From Actinomycetota bacterium (GTDB taxonomy: Bacteria; Actinomycetota; Acidimicrobiia; Acidimicrobiales; JAMCPL01): DNA of 14,907 bases. Position 1 is the stretch's first letter, and every line of letters starts with the position of its first letter. The DNA is taken from NCBI GenBank assembly GCA_023379725.1, contig JAMCPC010000066.1, positions 2,748 through 17,654 on the forward strand, given 5' to 3'. A program made the translations under genes and the position numbers. The notes beneath the pieces were generated by a model. The model did no database searches. It was not told the origin of the DNA and saw only the letters and a list, made by a program, of their open reading frames with translations. Shown one piece after another: positions 1 to 7,928 of the stretch.

Positions 1-1071
1 AGCTATCACGACATGACCACCGTCCAACGGCAGCATCGGAAAGAGGTTTATTATGCCGACAAATATGTTTATGGATATAAGCACTATGAGCAGATCGCCT
101 ATACCTGCCTTGGCCGCCTGTGCGGCGGTCACTACTGCACCATATATTGACTCCGGACGATTGCCGGTCTTTGCGGCCTTGGATGCCGCCTTAGAACTTG
201 TAAGGTCATGAAGATAGGACGCAATCCCGTGAACAGAGAATATATGAGCCATCGCACCTACGCTCAGCGAGACCACCCGTGAAAAGTCTTCACCTGCAGA
301 CACCACCCCACCAAACACTCCCGACCTGACCGTAGGGGTAGTAATAAGCACTCCAATACGCCCCTCTATGTGCCCATCTACCCGTACAGGTGCCGGTACT
401 ACAGAGTATGCTCTCGTCACTCCGTTACGCTCAGCCATCATGGTGACCTTGCGGCCAGAGTTTGATCCGATGATGCTGGCTAGCTGGGTAAAGTCGGTAA
501 TCTTATGGCCGTTTGCCGACGTTATGATATCACCTGCACGCATGCCCGCTTGATATGCCGGATCATAACCCTTCGACACAGGTACGAGGCTACTTATCTC
601 CGCCCCATGGTTACCGGGCACCCCGATAAAGACCACCAGTGCCCATAGCATGACAAACGCCATTATTCCGTGCATAGTCGATCCGGCAATACCTACCGCA
701 AAACGGCTATGAAACGGCTTTGACCTATACGCACTCTGTTCGTCCTCTTCCGGCACCTCATCCATGTTGGTCATGCCGATAATCTTGACATATCCACCCA
801 GCGGTAGTGCCTTGATGCCATAGGTGGTTTCGCCGCGTTTGATCGACCATAGCTTGGGGCCGAAACCGAAAAAGTACTCCGTGACTTTCATGCCACTGAG
901 TTTTGCAGCAATGAAGTGCCCCAGCTCGTGAATCATCACCATTAAGACTATGGCAACGACGACAAGGAGTACATAGCCTCCGTGGAGGTATATCGATCCG
1001 GCAATGATTACAGCCAGGGCTATTGCCAGCTCTATAAGCGAATATCTGGAAGCTCGGATCTCCTCATCCAT
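1..1071 (-). CDS. rseP: RseP/Rip1-type site-2 intramembrane metalloprotease (partial, C-terminus beyond left edge)
   Basis: This is a zinc-dependent M50 protease that cleaves membrane-embedded substrates, typically anti-sigma factors, within the bilayer. 357 codons are visible, open to the window edge. The N-terminus has a hydrophobic segment (about residues 12-45) ending in the zinc motif HELGH (residues 48-52). A second membrane segment lies near 110-125, followed by a PDZ-like region (about 130-210). Close to the edge is the LPLDGG motif (about residues 343-348), whose Asp is the third metal ligand. I chose the ATG at 1071 because an in-frame stop lies just upstream; no clear Shine-Dalgarno is seen. 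It lies 39 bases behind dxr, as rip1 follows dxr in mycobacteria, and is probably co-transcribed. Only the last membrane segment should be missing. The family call is very secure; the substrate is unknown. Confidence 0.95.
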   Translation of the reverse strand, partial: MDEEIRASRYSLIELAIALAVIIAGSIYLHGGYVLLVVVAIVLMVMIHELGHFIAAKLSGMKVTEYFFGFGPKLWSIKRGETTYGIKALPLGGYVKIIGMTNMDEVPEEDEQSAYRSKPFHSRFAVGIAGSTMHGIMAFVMLWALVVFIGVPGNHGAEISSLVPVSKGYDPAYQAGMRAGDIITSANGHKITDFTQLASIIGSNSGRKVTMMAERNGVTRAYSVVPAPVRVDGHIEGRIGVLITTPTVRSGVFGGVVSAGEDFSRVVSLSVGAMAHIFSVHGIASYLHDLTSSKAASKAAKTGNRPESIYGAVVTAAQAAKAGIGDLLIVLISINIFVGIINLFPMLPLDGGHVVIA

Positions 1072-1110
1072 ACTTAACTATTTTCGCACATAATCAACCG
1101 GCCTGGGTGC

Positions 1111-2301
1111 TCAGCTGGCCAAATGATCGACGATTCTTCTGGCTTCCTGGCGAGCAAGCTCATCCTCATACTCTACCTCTTCTACGGTATTCATCTTCCT
1201 TCCTTCGCAAGACTCTACTGCTCCTCCTACTACATCTGCTATAGAACGCCAGGGCAGAGCACATTGGAGAAACAGCTCCACTGCTACCTCATTTGCGGCA
1301 TTCAACCATACAGGATATGACCTGCCGAGTCTTCCTGCCTCCTCTGCTATAGCAAGGCAACGGAATGATTCTCTGTCAGGCAAATCGAAATCCAGCCTAC
1401 TCAATACTCTCCAATCGAGCTTCCCGTATGCAACGGGCATCCTCTCTGGATAGCCAAGTGCATATCCTATAGGCAACCTCATATCTGGATTCGACATTTG
1501 CGCCATCGTAGCACCGTCTACGAACTCCACCATCGAGTGCACTATAGACTGCGGATGGATTACCACCTCTATCCTGTCGTAATCCATACCAAACAATACA
1601 TGGGCTTCGATCACTTCAAGTCCCTTGTTCATGAGAGTAGAGGAATCCACGGTAATCTTTGACCCCATCACCCAGTTTGGATGGTTAAGAGCCTGTGCAA
1701 CAGTTACGTCAGAAAGCTGCTCCGAAGTAAACCCTCTGAAGGGGCCGCCTGAAGATGTAATAATCAGCCTGGACACCTCATCAGCACCTACCGATGCCCT
1801 CATACATTGCTGGATCGCGCAGTGCTCGGAATCTACCGGTATGATCTCTCCGATTCCTCTGCTCAAAATACTACTGACCAGGTCTCCCCCGGCAACCAGA
1901 GATTCCTTGTTGGCAAGTGCCAAGCGCTTACCCTCTTGAAGGGCTGTAATCGTAATCTGTAAGCCAGCAAACCCGACTACAGCATTAAGCACCACATCGC
2001 CAGCCATGACAGCATCTACCAACCCCGATGCACCTACCTCCATAGATGTCCCCTGTGGCAACTCCTGCTCCAGGTAGGAAGCCGCATCTCGATCACCTAT
2101 TACGACCAATTCGGGATGTAGCTCGTATGCCTGGGCAGCCAATGTCTTCCAATCACTATAGGCCGACATGGCCACCACTTGAAATCTGCCTTCGCTACCC
2201 TTCACTACATCTATGGCCTGTTTGCCTATAGAGCCAGTAGAGCCCATAATGGCTATCTTTCTAGGTGACCTATCAGCTGAGGCTCTTAATGGAGATGCCA
2301 T
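1111..2301 (-). CDS. dxr: 1-deoxy-D-xylulose-5-phosphate reductoisomerase
   Basis: Dxr converts DXP to 2-C-methyl-D-erythritol 4-phosphate with NADPH, the first committed step of the non-mevalonate isoprenoid pathway, in the cytoplasm. The 396-residue length is normal. Visible motifs in order are the nucleotide-binding GSTGSIG (residues 20-26), NKESLVAGG, the metal and substrate motif PVDSEHCAI, the SSGGPFR loop, and the central block NHPNW...KITVDSSTLMNKGLE. The start is the ATG at 2301; only a weak AGG lies 13 bases upstream. It follows cdsA after 44 bases and precedes rseP by 39. In many actinobacteria rlmN sits between cdsA and dxr, and it is missing here. The 18 bases at 2308-2325 upstream closely match those upstream of rseP. 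Confidence 0.97.
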   Translation of the reverse strand: MASPLRASADRSPRKIAIMGSTGSIGKQAIDVVKGSEGRFQVVAMSAYSDWKTLAAQAYELHPELVVIGDRDAASYLEQELPQGTSMEVGASGLVDAVMAGDVVLNAVVGFAGLQITITALQEGKRLALANKESLVAGGDLVSSILSRGIGEIIPVDSEHCAIQQCMRASVGADEVSRLIITSSGGPFRGFTSEQLSDVTVAQALNHPNWVMGSKITVDSSTLMNKGLEVIEAHVLFGMDYDRIEVVIHPQSIVHSMVEFVDGATMAQMSNPDMRLPIGYALGYPERMPVAYGKLDWRVLSRLDFDLPDRESFRCLAIAEEAGRLGRSYPVWLNAANEVAVELFLQCALPWRSIADVVGGAVESCEGRKMNTVEEVEYEDELARQEARRIVDHLAS

Positions 2302-2345
2302 GTGAATATACTTACCTATTTTCGCTATAATATCCAGGCACCGAC

Positions 2346-3740
2346 TCAGATCTTGATGATGCTTACCAGAAAGAACGTGGCAGGCAACACAAATAGCAGG
2401 CCGTCTATGCGATCAAGTATACCTCCGTGGCCGGGTAACATGGACCCCATATCCTTCACACCCAATTCCCTCTTGATCATTGATTCCATAAGATCTCCCA
2501 GAGGAGACACCACGGCAACGACTACACCAAGCAGGATAGCACTGGAGAGAGTCCATGGCGAGATCATCGGTAGAATACCGGCAGAGACCCCCACTGAAGC
2601 AACTACAGCTCCTGCCAACCCCTCCCAACTCTTATTGGGACTGATTACAGGTGCCATCTTATGATGCCCATACAGGCTACCTACGGCATATGCACCGACA
2701 TCGGAAGCCACCGTAGCTATAATAGCCCCCAGCAGGAATGCTATCCCATGGCTATGAGGAAAGGTGGCCGGGTTCACCAGAAGGGCAGAATAGGAACCAA
2801 GCATGCCTATCCACAGGAAACCAAATATAGTCGAACTGGCACGGGTAACCGGCCTTACCCTGGCACGCGGCATAAGCACAAGCCATATGCCTACAGCTAC
2901 AAAAGTAGCACTTGTGGCTATAGCCAGCCCGGCCAGCCCGGCATTATACGACGCAATCATAGCGGCCAGAGAGCCCAGCAACCCTATCAACGTGACCGGA
3001 TGCCTATGTGCCCTTCTCAAAGTAGCGTAACATTCCATAGAGGCAAGAATCACCAGCACTGAGCAGAATATCACGGCAGTAAGAGTGCCTAAGTAGAACG
3101 AGAGCAGGGCCAGTCCTCCTATGGTCAGACCACTCGCTATTGCAACAACAAGACTGCGACCTGAGCCTTTCTGCCCACTTCCGATAAGTCGACGATGGGT
3201 GTCTTCCCTGCCGTCGGCATGCGTTGCCCCGCTCTCTTCGAGCGCTACTCCGACAGATTCTTGGACGGAGCTTTCGGCAGGTTCTTCCACGGAACTACTC
3301 GCAACAGAGCCAGCCTCACCTACTCCCACCTCTTCACCGAAGAGCACCTCTACATCTACATCAAGTGCCTCCCACTCGTAAGCATGCTCCCGCCACGATG
3401 GAGCATGAAGTGCTCCCTCTTCCAGCATGGCGACCTCTTCATCCGTATCGCCACTCTCCCTGGCCATTTCACGCAGTACAGTAGGCACAACACCGGTGGG
3501 TGGATCTGTCCATGAGGGCAACTGCAGATCATTTTCACCGCCTTCTCCCGATGGCTCGCCATTGCCTGGCGATCCCTCATGCATATCTGCTTCCCCCTGC
3601 ACCTGCTCCCCCTGGCCTCCATCCCCATCATGACCCTGCTGCAAACCGGCCTCCGCCTCACTTGCCTCAGTGGCAAGCATGGCACCGGTAATCTTCACCT
3701 GCTGGGTAGGATTTGACTCCTTATGAACAGCATCGTCCAC
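2346..3740 (-). CDS. cdsA: Phosphatidate cytidylyltransferase with long acidic N-terminal extension
   Basis: CdsA makes CDP-diacylglycerol from phosphatidate and CTP at the cytoplasmic membrane, the branch point for phospholipid synthesis. The enzyme domain occupies about residues 195-464 with roughly eight hydrophobic segments. It includes the SDVGAY motif at 346-351, NKSWEG at 369-374, and the family signature at 420-446 (key residues SMIKR, KD, GHGG, DRID). The first ~190 residues are unlike typical CdsA: rich in Glu, Gly, Asp and Ser, with no hydrophobic stretch, and presumably a disordered cytoplasmic tail. They make the protein 464 residues against about 270-300 usually. The GTG start at 3740 lies 2 bases after the frr stop, with GGAAG about 8 bases upstream. 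A later start would remove part of the extension, but none has an obvious advantage. Confidence 0.94.
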   Translation of the reverse strand: MDDAVHKESNPTQQVKITGAMLATEASEAEAGLQQGHDGDGGQGEQVQGEADMHEGSPGNGEPSGEGGENDLQLPSWTDPPTGVVPTVLREMARESGDTDEEVAMLEEGALHAPSWREHAYEWEALDVDVEVLFGEEVGVGEAGSVASSSVEEPAESSVQESVGVALEESGATHADGREDTHRRLIGSGQKGSGRSLVVAIASGLTIGGLALLSFYLGTLTAVIFCSVLVILASMECYATLRRAHRHPVTLIGLLGSLAAMIASYNAGLAGLAIATSATFVAVGIWLVLMPRARVRPVTRASSTIFGFLWIGMLGSYSALLVNPATFPHSHGIAFLLGAIIATVASDVGAYAVGSLYGHHKMAPVISPNKSWEGLAGAVVASVGVSAGILPMISPWTLSSAILLGVVVAVVSPLGDLMESMIKRELGVKDMGSMLPGHGGILDRIDGLLFVLPATFFLVSIIKI

Positions 3741-3742
3741 TA

Positions 3743-4312
3743 CTATACTTCCATTAACTCAGTCTCTTTGTGAGCCAGCAGGGCATCTATTTCACTGATT
3801 GCACTATGGGTCGCTTTCTCCATCTCACGCTCTGCCCTCTCCAGTTCGTCCGAAGAGATCTCACTACCATGTTCGAGCGCTTCCAGTTCATGCCTGGCTT
3901 GACGGCGAAGATTGCGCACAGCCACCCTGCCATCCTCTGCCTTCTGCTTGACCAGTTTTACCAGATCCTTCCTCCTCTCCTCGGTAAGTGGGGGAAACGA
4001 GAGCCTGATTACCTGACCGTCGGAATTGGGGGTGACGCCCAATCCGGAGCTTTGAATGGCCTTCTCGATAGCTTCTATCGATCCCTTATCGTAAGGAGAT
4101 ATTACGAGCATCTTGGACTCAGGTACAGACATGGAGGCCAGCTGGCGTAATTCCACCTCTGCTCCGTACATCTGGACTTTCATGGTTTCAACCAGTCCAG
4201 GAGCAGCCCGGCCAGTTCTGATGCCACTAAGCTCAGACTTGACATGCCCTACCGCCTTATTCATCTTTTCTCTGGCCTCTTCAATGGCTACATCTATAAT
4301 TTCTTCGTTCAT
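3743..4312 (-). CDS. frr: Ribosome recycling factor
   Basis: RRF splits post-termination ribosomes together with EF-G. From the ATG at 4312 the protein is 189 residues, the normal family length. It shows the conserved block GIRTGRAAPGLVE near the N-terminus, SPYDKGSIEAIEKAI in the middle, and PPLTEERRKDLVK and the charged helical hairpin at the C-terminus. The frame stays open upstream to a TTG at 4390, but those 26 residues do not resemble RRF and overlap the region directly after pyrH; a GGAA sits just before the 4312 ATG. The gene follows pyrH after 79 bases and is followed 2 bases later by cdsA, so it fits the usual pyrH-frr-cdsA operon. Confidence 0.97.
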   Translation of the reverse strand: MNEEIIDVAIEEAREKMNKAVGHVKSELSGIRTGRAAPGLVETMKVQMYGAEVELRQLASMSVPESKMLVISPYDKGSIEAIEKAIQSSGLGVTPNSDGQVIRLSFPPLTEERRKDLVKLVKQKAEDGRVAVRNLRRQARHELEALEHGSEISSDELERAEREMEKATHSAISEIDALLAHKETELMEV

Positions 4313-4391
4313 AGTTTCCAGCGTAGCTGTCTCTGGAAGTGATTGCACGATTGATGGAATAATTTGACCATCCGAAGGAAAGTCATACAAT

Positions 4392-5129
4392 TCACTTTAC
4401 AAGGGTACCTATCTCTTCGCCTGAAAGCGCCTTGCGCAAATTACCTGACAGACTGACTTCGAATACCAGCACGGGAAGATTATTGTCCTTGCAAAAGGTA
4501 ACAGCTGTCATGTCCATCACTCTCAAATCCCTGTTGAGCAGATCCATAAAGGACAAACGTGCATACCTCACGGCAGAGGGATCTTCCCGAGGATCAGCAG
4601 AGTATACTCCGTCTACACCAGAATGGGTGCCCTTTAGGAGAATCTCAGCCCCTATTTCAGCGGCACGCAAAGCAGCTGACGTATCTGTAGTAAAGTACGG
4701 ATTACCCATACCTCCTGCCAATATAATGACTCTCCCCTTCTCAAGATGGCGTATGGCACGTCTTCGAATATAGGGCTCAGCTACCTGCGCCATCTGAACG
4801 GCGGTCATTACACGAGTAGGCTGACCGGCACGTTCTATGGCATCCTGTAGGGCAAGAGCATTAATCACTGTGGCAAGCATCCCCATAGCATCCGACGATG
4901 ACCTCTCTATCCCTTTTCCTGCCCCACGGTCACCCCGCCATATGTTTCCCCCACCTACCACTATACCCAGCTCGATGCCGAGATCAGAGACTGCTCCAGC
5001 TATATCCTCAGCCATCTGAGCGAGCACCACGGCATCTATAGCGTCAGAACAACTGGAAGAGACAAGTGCCTCTCCTGAGAGCTTGAGTAGCTGACGTTGT
5101 GAGTAATCACCACTCATCTTAGCAGACAC
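4392..5129 (-). CDS. pyrH: UMP kinase
   Basis: PyrH phosphorylates UMP to UDP in pyrimidine nucleotide synthesis; it is the bacterial hexameric amino-acid-kinase type. The 245-residue protein shows LKLSGEAL near the N-terminus, the glycine-rich VVGGGNIWRG, DAMGMLATVINALAL, the GNPYFTTDTSAALRAAEI nucleotide region, and the LLKGT...DGVYSADP motif. All are diagnostic. I take the GTG at 5129, preceded 4 bases upstream by AAGG; the ATG at 5117 is an alternative shortening it by four residues. The gap to tsf is 22 bases, so the two are very likely translated from one transcript. Confidence 0.97.
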   Translation of the reverse strand: MSAKMSGDYSQRQLLKLSGEALVSSSCSDAIDAVVLAQMAEDIAGAVSDLGIELGIVVGGGNIWRGDRGAGKGIERSSSDAMGMLATVINALALQDAIERAGQPTRVMTAVQMAQVAEPYIRRRAIRHLEKGRVIILAGGMGNPYFTTDTSAALRAAEIGAEILLKGTHSGVDGVYSADPREDPSAVRYARLSFMDLLNRDLRVMDMTAVTFCKDNNLPVLVFEVSLSGNLRKALSGEEIGTLVK

Positions 5130-5151
5130 ATCACCTTATGATTCAGTCTCA

Positions 5152-5946
5152 CTAACCTACAACTATCTGAGAAAATCTGACCACTTTCGCCTGATCAAGC
5201 AGTTTGGCTATTGTAACCTTCTCATCACGTACATAGGGCTGCTCTTCCAAGCAATTATCCTTGAAAAAACCGTTAAGTCTACCCTCTACGATCTTTTCGA
5301 GCGCCGACTCAGGCTTACCCTCATTTCTTGATATCTCAAGCAATGTTGCCCTCTCTGCCTCTACATCCTCAGCAGGTACTTCACTGCGAGATATATATTT
5401 GGGCTTAGCAAAGGCTATGTGAACAGCTATATCATGTGCAAGCTCCTCGGTACCTCCGGACAACTCTACCACAACAGCGTTTATGCCCCTGCCAGCCTGG
5501 GTGTGCAAGTAACCTCCGATTGCATTGCCATGCCCTGCCTCCATCCTAAGTGTCCTACCCAGAGATATATTCTCCCTGAATGAGGTACGCAATTCGTCTA
5601 TTGTCTCCTCCTGTCCATCGAGAGCATGCTCACCCTCTACGGCCAGCGTATTTGCAAGCTGTTCTGCGGCGGTTACGAATTGGGGAGCCTTTGCTACAAA
5701 ATCGGTTTCGCACCGCAACTCGACTGCCGCAGCCACTCCATTCTTGATTACAAGCGACACAGCACCCTGCTCTGCCTCCCTGCCTTCTAGTTTTGCTGCC
5801 CCAGCAAGACCCTTCACTCGCAACCATTGCTTGGCCTCCTCCATATTACCCCCACAGTTCTCAAGCGCATGTTTGGCGTCGAGCATTCCGGCACCAGTAA
5901 GTTGCCGCAATCGCTGAACATCTTGAGCTGTGAAATTATTACTCAA
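5152..5946 (-). CDS. tsf: Elongation factor Ts
   Basis: EF-Ts is the nucleotide exchange factor that regenerates EF-Tu-GTP. The 264-residue protein has the N-terminal UBA-like domain (about residues 5-45) with the signature TGAGMLDAKHAL, then the core marker ELRCETDFVAK (about residues 77-87), and two dimerisation/core repeats. The start is a TTG at 5946, with GAGGT seven bases upstream and no ATG or GTG better placed. It lies 45 bases after rpsB, the universal rpsB-tsf pair, and 22 before pyrH. Length and motifs are ordinary. Confidence 0.97.
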   Translation of the reverse strand: MSNNFTAQDVQRLRQLTGAGMLDAKHALENCGGNMEEAKQWLRVKGLAGAAKLEGREAEQGAVSLVIKNGVAAAVELRCETDFVAKAPQFVTAAEQLANTLAVEGEHALDGQEETIDELRTSFRENISLGRTLRMEAGHGNAIGGYLHTQAGRGINAVVVELSGGTEELAHDIAVHIAFAKPKYISRSEVPAEDVEAERATLLEISRNEGKPESALEKIVEGRLNGFFKDNCLEEQPYVRDEKVTIAKLLDQAKVVRFSQIVVG

Positions 5947-5991
5947 TTAAATTACCTCGTTTCATCATCTATTTTTTTACCTAAATTACCG

Positions 5992-6864
5992 TTATATTTT
6001 TGTATCGTCCGCCGTTTCCTGTTCTGCTGCACTAGCACCCTCTTCTGCACCCTCTGCACCGCCTACTACATCCATATTTGCGCTACCTGCTGCATCGCTA
6101 CTGGCAGCATACCCTTGAGCAGCCACCAGAAATCCAGACTGGTCGCTATCAGGGTCATCCGGCAGATACAGGTTGTTTTCACGCATATACCTGCCCTCCG
6201 CCACCGCTTCAGCCATGGCACGACATACCAGCATACTTGCACGTATGGCATCATCATTGCCGGGTATGACGTAATTGATCTGATCAGGATCGCAGTTGGT
6301 ATCCACCACAGCCACGACCGGTATATGCAACTTGTGTGCCTCTGCAACCGCAATATGCTCTTTGGACGTATCAATGATGAACACTGCATCCGGAGTACGT
6401 TCAAGTGTCCTTATACCTCCAAGGTTCCTCCTAAACTTCTCCAACTCACGCCTGTACTGAAGCGCTTCCTTCTTGGGCATAGCATCGAAGTCGCCAGCAG
6501 CATCCATATCTTCGTACTCTTGCAACTTGCGGACCCTGGCCGATATGGTAGAGAAGTTTGTCAGCATGCCACCCAACCAGCGCTCGTTCACATAGGGCAT
6601 CCCGCATGCTTTGGCATAAGCAGCGATCGGCTCTTGGGCCTGCTTCTTAGTACCCACGAACAACACTACCCCACCCCTGGCTACGAGATCTCTGGTAAAG
6701 CTGTAAGCCTTATCAATGCCTTCCAGTGTCTTTTTAACGTCTATTACATAGATGCCCTTCTTCTCACCGTAGATGTATCTAGCCATCTTCGGATTCCACC
6801 GCCTGGTCTGGTGCCCAAAATGCATTCCAGCTTCGAGAAGCTGACGGGTAGTAGTTACAGCCAT
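5992..6864 (-). CDS. rpsB: 30S ribosomal protein S2
   Basis: S2 is a late-assembling small-subunit protein at the head-body junction. The 290-residue protein shows LLEAGMHFGHQTRRWNPKM at the N-terminus, the FVGTKKQAQ segment, VNERWLGGMLTNF, and the DAVFIIDTSKEHIAV...VDTNCDP block. About the last 60 residues are an Ala/Glu/Asp/Gly-rich tail beyond the conserved core, as seen in several actinobacteria. The ATG at 6864 has a strong GGAGG eight bases upstream. A promoter at 6950-6978 and a foldable leader precede it, making it the likely first gene of the rpsB-tsf-pyrH-frr-cdsA-dxr-rseP transcription unit. Confidence 0.98.
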   Translation of the reverse strand: MAVTTTRQLLEAGMHFGHQTRRWNPKMARYIYGEKKGIYVIDVKKTLEGIDKAYSFTRDLVARGGVVLFVGTKKQAQEPIAAYAKACGMPYVNERWLGGMLTNFSTISARVRKLQEYEDMDAAGDFDAMPKKEALQYRRELEKFRRNLGGIRTLERTPDAVFIIDTSKEHIAVAEAHKLHIPVVAVVDTNCDPDQINYVIPGNDDAIRASMLVCRAMAEAVAEGRYMRENNLYLPDDPDSDQSGFLVAAQGYAASSDAAGSANMDVVGGAEGAEEGASAAEQETADDTKI

Positions 6865-6943
6865 TTATCTGTCCTCCATCGGTTGTCCTTCCCCGGTACG
6901 ACACCTTACCATGGTGACCGTGGATATGCCGGGTGCTTATTCT
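6865..6943 (-). promoter_or_regulatory. Predicted rpsB 5' leader with nested hairpin
   Basis: If transcription starts about 7 bases after the -10 box, the rpsB leader is about 79 nt. Within it a CCCGG/CCGGG pair (6929-6933 with 6892-6896) encloses a CACC/GGTG stem, giving a nested hairpin upstream of the GGAGG ribosome binding site. S2 represses its own mRNA through leader structure in some bacteria; whether this one does is inference. Confidence 0.35.
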
Positions 6944-6949
6944 TGTATT

Positions 6950-6978
6950 ACTATACTGATCATATCACACAGACACAA
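6950..6978 (-). promoter_or_regulatory. Predicted sigma-70-type promoter of rpsB
   Basis: On the minus strand, TTGTGT (6978-6973) is separated by exactly 17 bases from TATAGT (6955-6950), close to the housekeeping consensus. It lies about 90 bases upstream of the rpsB ATG, in the 278-base gap behind the sigma factor gene, where a strong ribosomal protein promoter would be expected. The rest of this gap (to 7142) shows no gene; it contains two near-identical 14-base segments at 7023-7036 and 7081-7094. Confidence 0.65.
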
Positions 6979-7142
6979 TACCGATTACCAAAAAATGCCA
7001 GAATGCCGCAATGTGACTTCATGATCCAGCCTGCCTCTCCTTCTCTGCCTTGCCCTGCTCGCCCGGATGAACGGCTCTCTGATCCAACCTGCCTATTCGC
7101 TGAGCCTTCTTGCGGGGTAGACCACCAGGCACTGCTTAATGG

Positions 7143-7928
7143 TCAGGCCTGATTGCCAGCCAGTAGGCTTCTAAGCTGAAATATCGCTTTGGTATGTATC
7201 TGGCAGACCCGGCTCTCGGTAACTCCCAGAATATCACCTATAGCCGCGAGAGTAAGTCCTTCATAATAGTAAAGCGCTATTACAGTCCGCTCCCGCTCCC
7301 TTAGTGATTTCAGGGCATTGTTCAATAACTCCTGTGACTCCTTGCTCTCCAGGACGAGGGAGGGCAAGTCGGACGGATCGAAGAGCGTATCACCGACGGT
7401 CTTGCGCCCACTACGGTCATCGTCAAAGTAAAATACCTGTTCGAGGGCTACAATGCCAGTAAATGAGATCTCCTTCAGTATATGCTGAAGCTCGGATACC
7501 TTGATACCCATTTCCCCGGCAACTTCATCCTCACTGGGTACCCTGCCAAGGGTAGTATTAAGCTTCATGTAAGCCTGCTCTACTTCCTTTGCCTTCCTCC
7601 GCACCGATCTGGGCACCCAATCCATTTTCCGCAACTCATCTATTATTGCCCCTCTAATCCTGGCAATAGCATAACTTTCAAACCTCACACCACGATCCAG
7701 ATCGAACCTCTCGATGGCGTTTATAAGACCGAAAAAACCATAACTGACAAGATCAGCCTGATCTACATAGTCGGGTAACCCGGAGCCTATCCTGGCTGCT
7801 ACGTACTTGACTACAGGTGAATAGTATATGAGTAACCTGTCTCTAAGCTCTTTACTACCCTCCCTCTTGTACCGCAACCACACTTCATTGATAGAGTGGC
7901 TACCCTGGTCCTGGGTCTCATCTACCAT
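7143..7928 (-). CDS. whiG: FliA/WhiG-family RNA polymerase sigma factor
   Basis: This is a 261-residue group 3 sigma factor that directs RNA polymerase to a specialised promoter set. Region 2 covers about residues 28-98 (YSPVVKYVA, DLVSYGFFGLINAIERFD, RFESYAIARIRGAIIDELR), region 3 about 105-180, and region 4 about 205-258 with the helix-turn-helix at LAAIGDILGVTESRVCQIH. The ATG at 7928 overlaps the last 11 bases of xerC, so the two are translationally coupled. In Streptomyces the sporulation sigma WhiG sits between xerC/dprA and rpsB, which is why I use that symbol. The same family includes flagellar FliA, and sequence alone does not settle the regulon. No flagellar or sporulation genes are in the window. 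Confidence 0.88.
   Translation of the reverse strand: MVDETQDQGSHSINEVWLRYKREGSKELRDRLLIYYSPVVKYVAARIGSGLPDYVDQADLVSYGFFGLINAIERFDLDRGVRFESYAIARIRGAIIDELRKMDWVPRSVRRKAKEVEQAYMKLNTTLGRVPSEDEVAGEMGIKVSELQHILKEISFTGIVALEQVFYFDDDRSGRKTVGDTLFDPSDLPSLVLESKESQELLNNALKSLRERERTVIALYYYEGLTLAAIGDILGVTESRVCQIHTKAIFQLRSLLAGNQA

Noticed and set aside
4313..4390. Longer frr starting at TTG 4390
   Set aside because: The added 26 residues have no counterpart in RRF, and the ATG at 4312 gives the standard length.
6995..7020. Terminator between the sigma factor gene and rpsB (T-run on the minus strand)
   Set aside because: The TTTTTT is preceded by only a very weak, mismatched stem, so it does not meet a reasonable standard.
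5827..7152. 441-codon open frame on the plus strand
   Set aside because: It runs antisense through tsf, rpsB and their leader. Those genes have unmistakable family motifs and the plus frame gives no recognisable protein, so it is a shadow frame.
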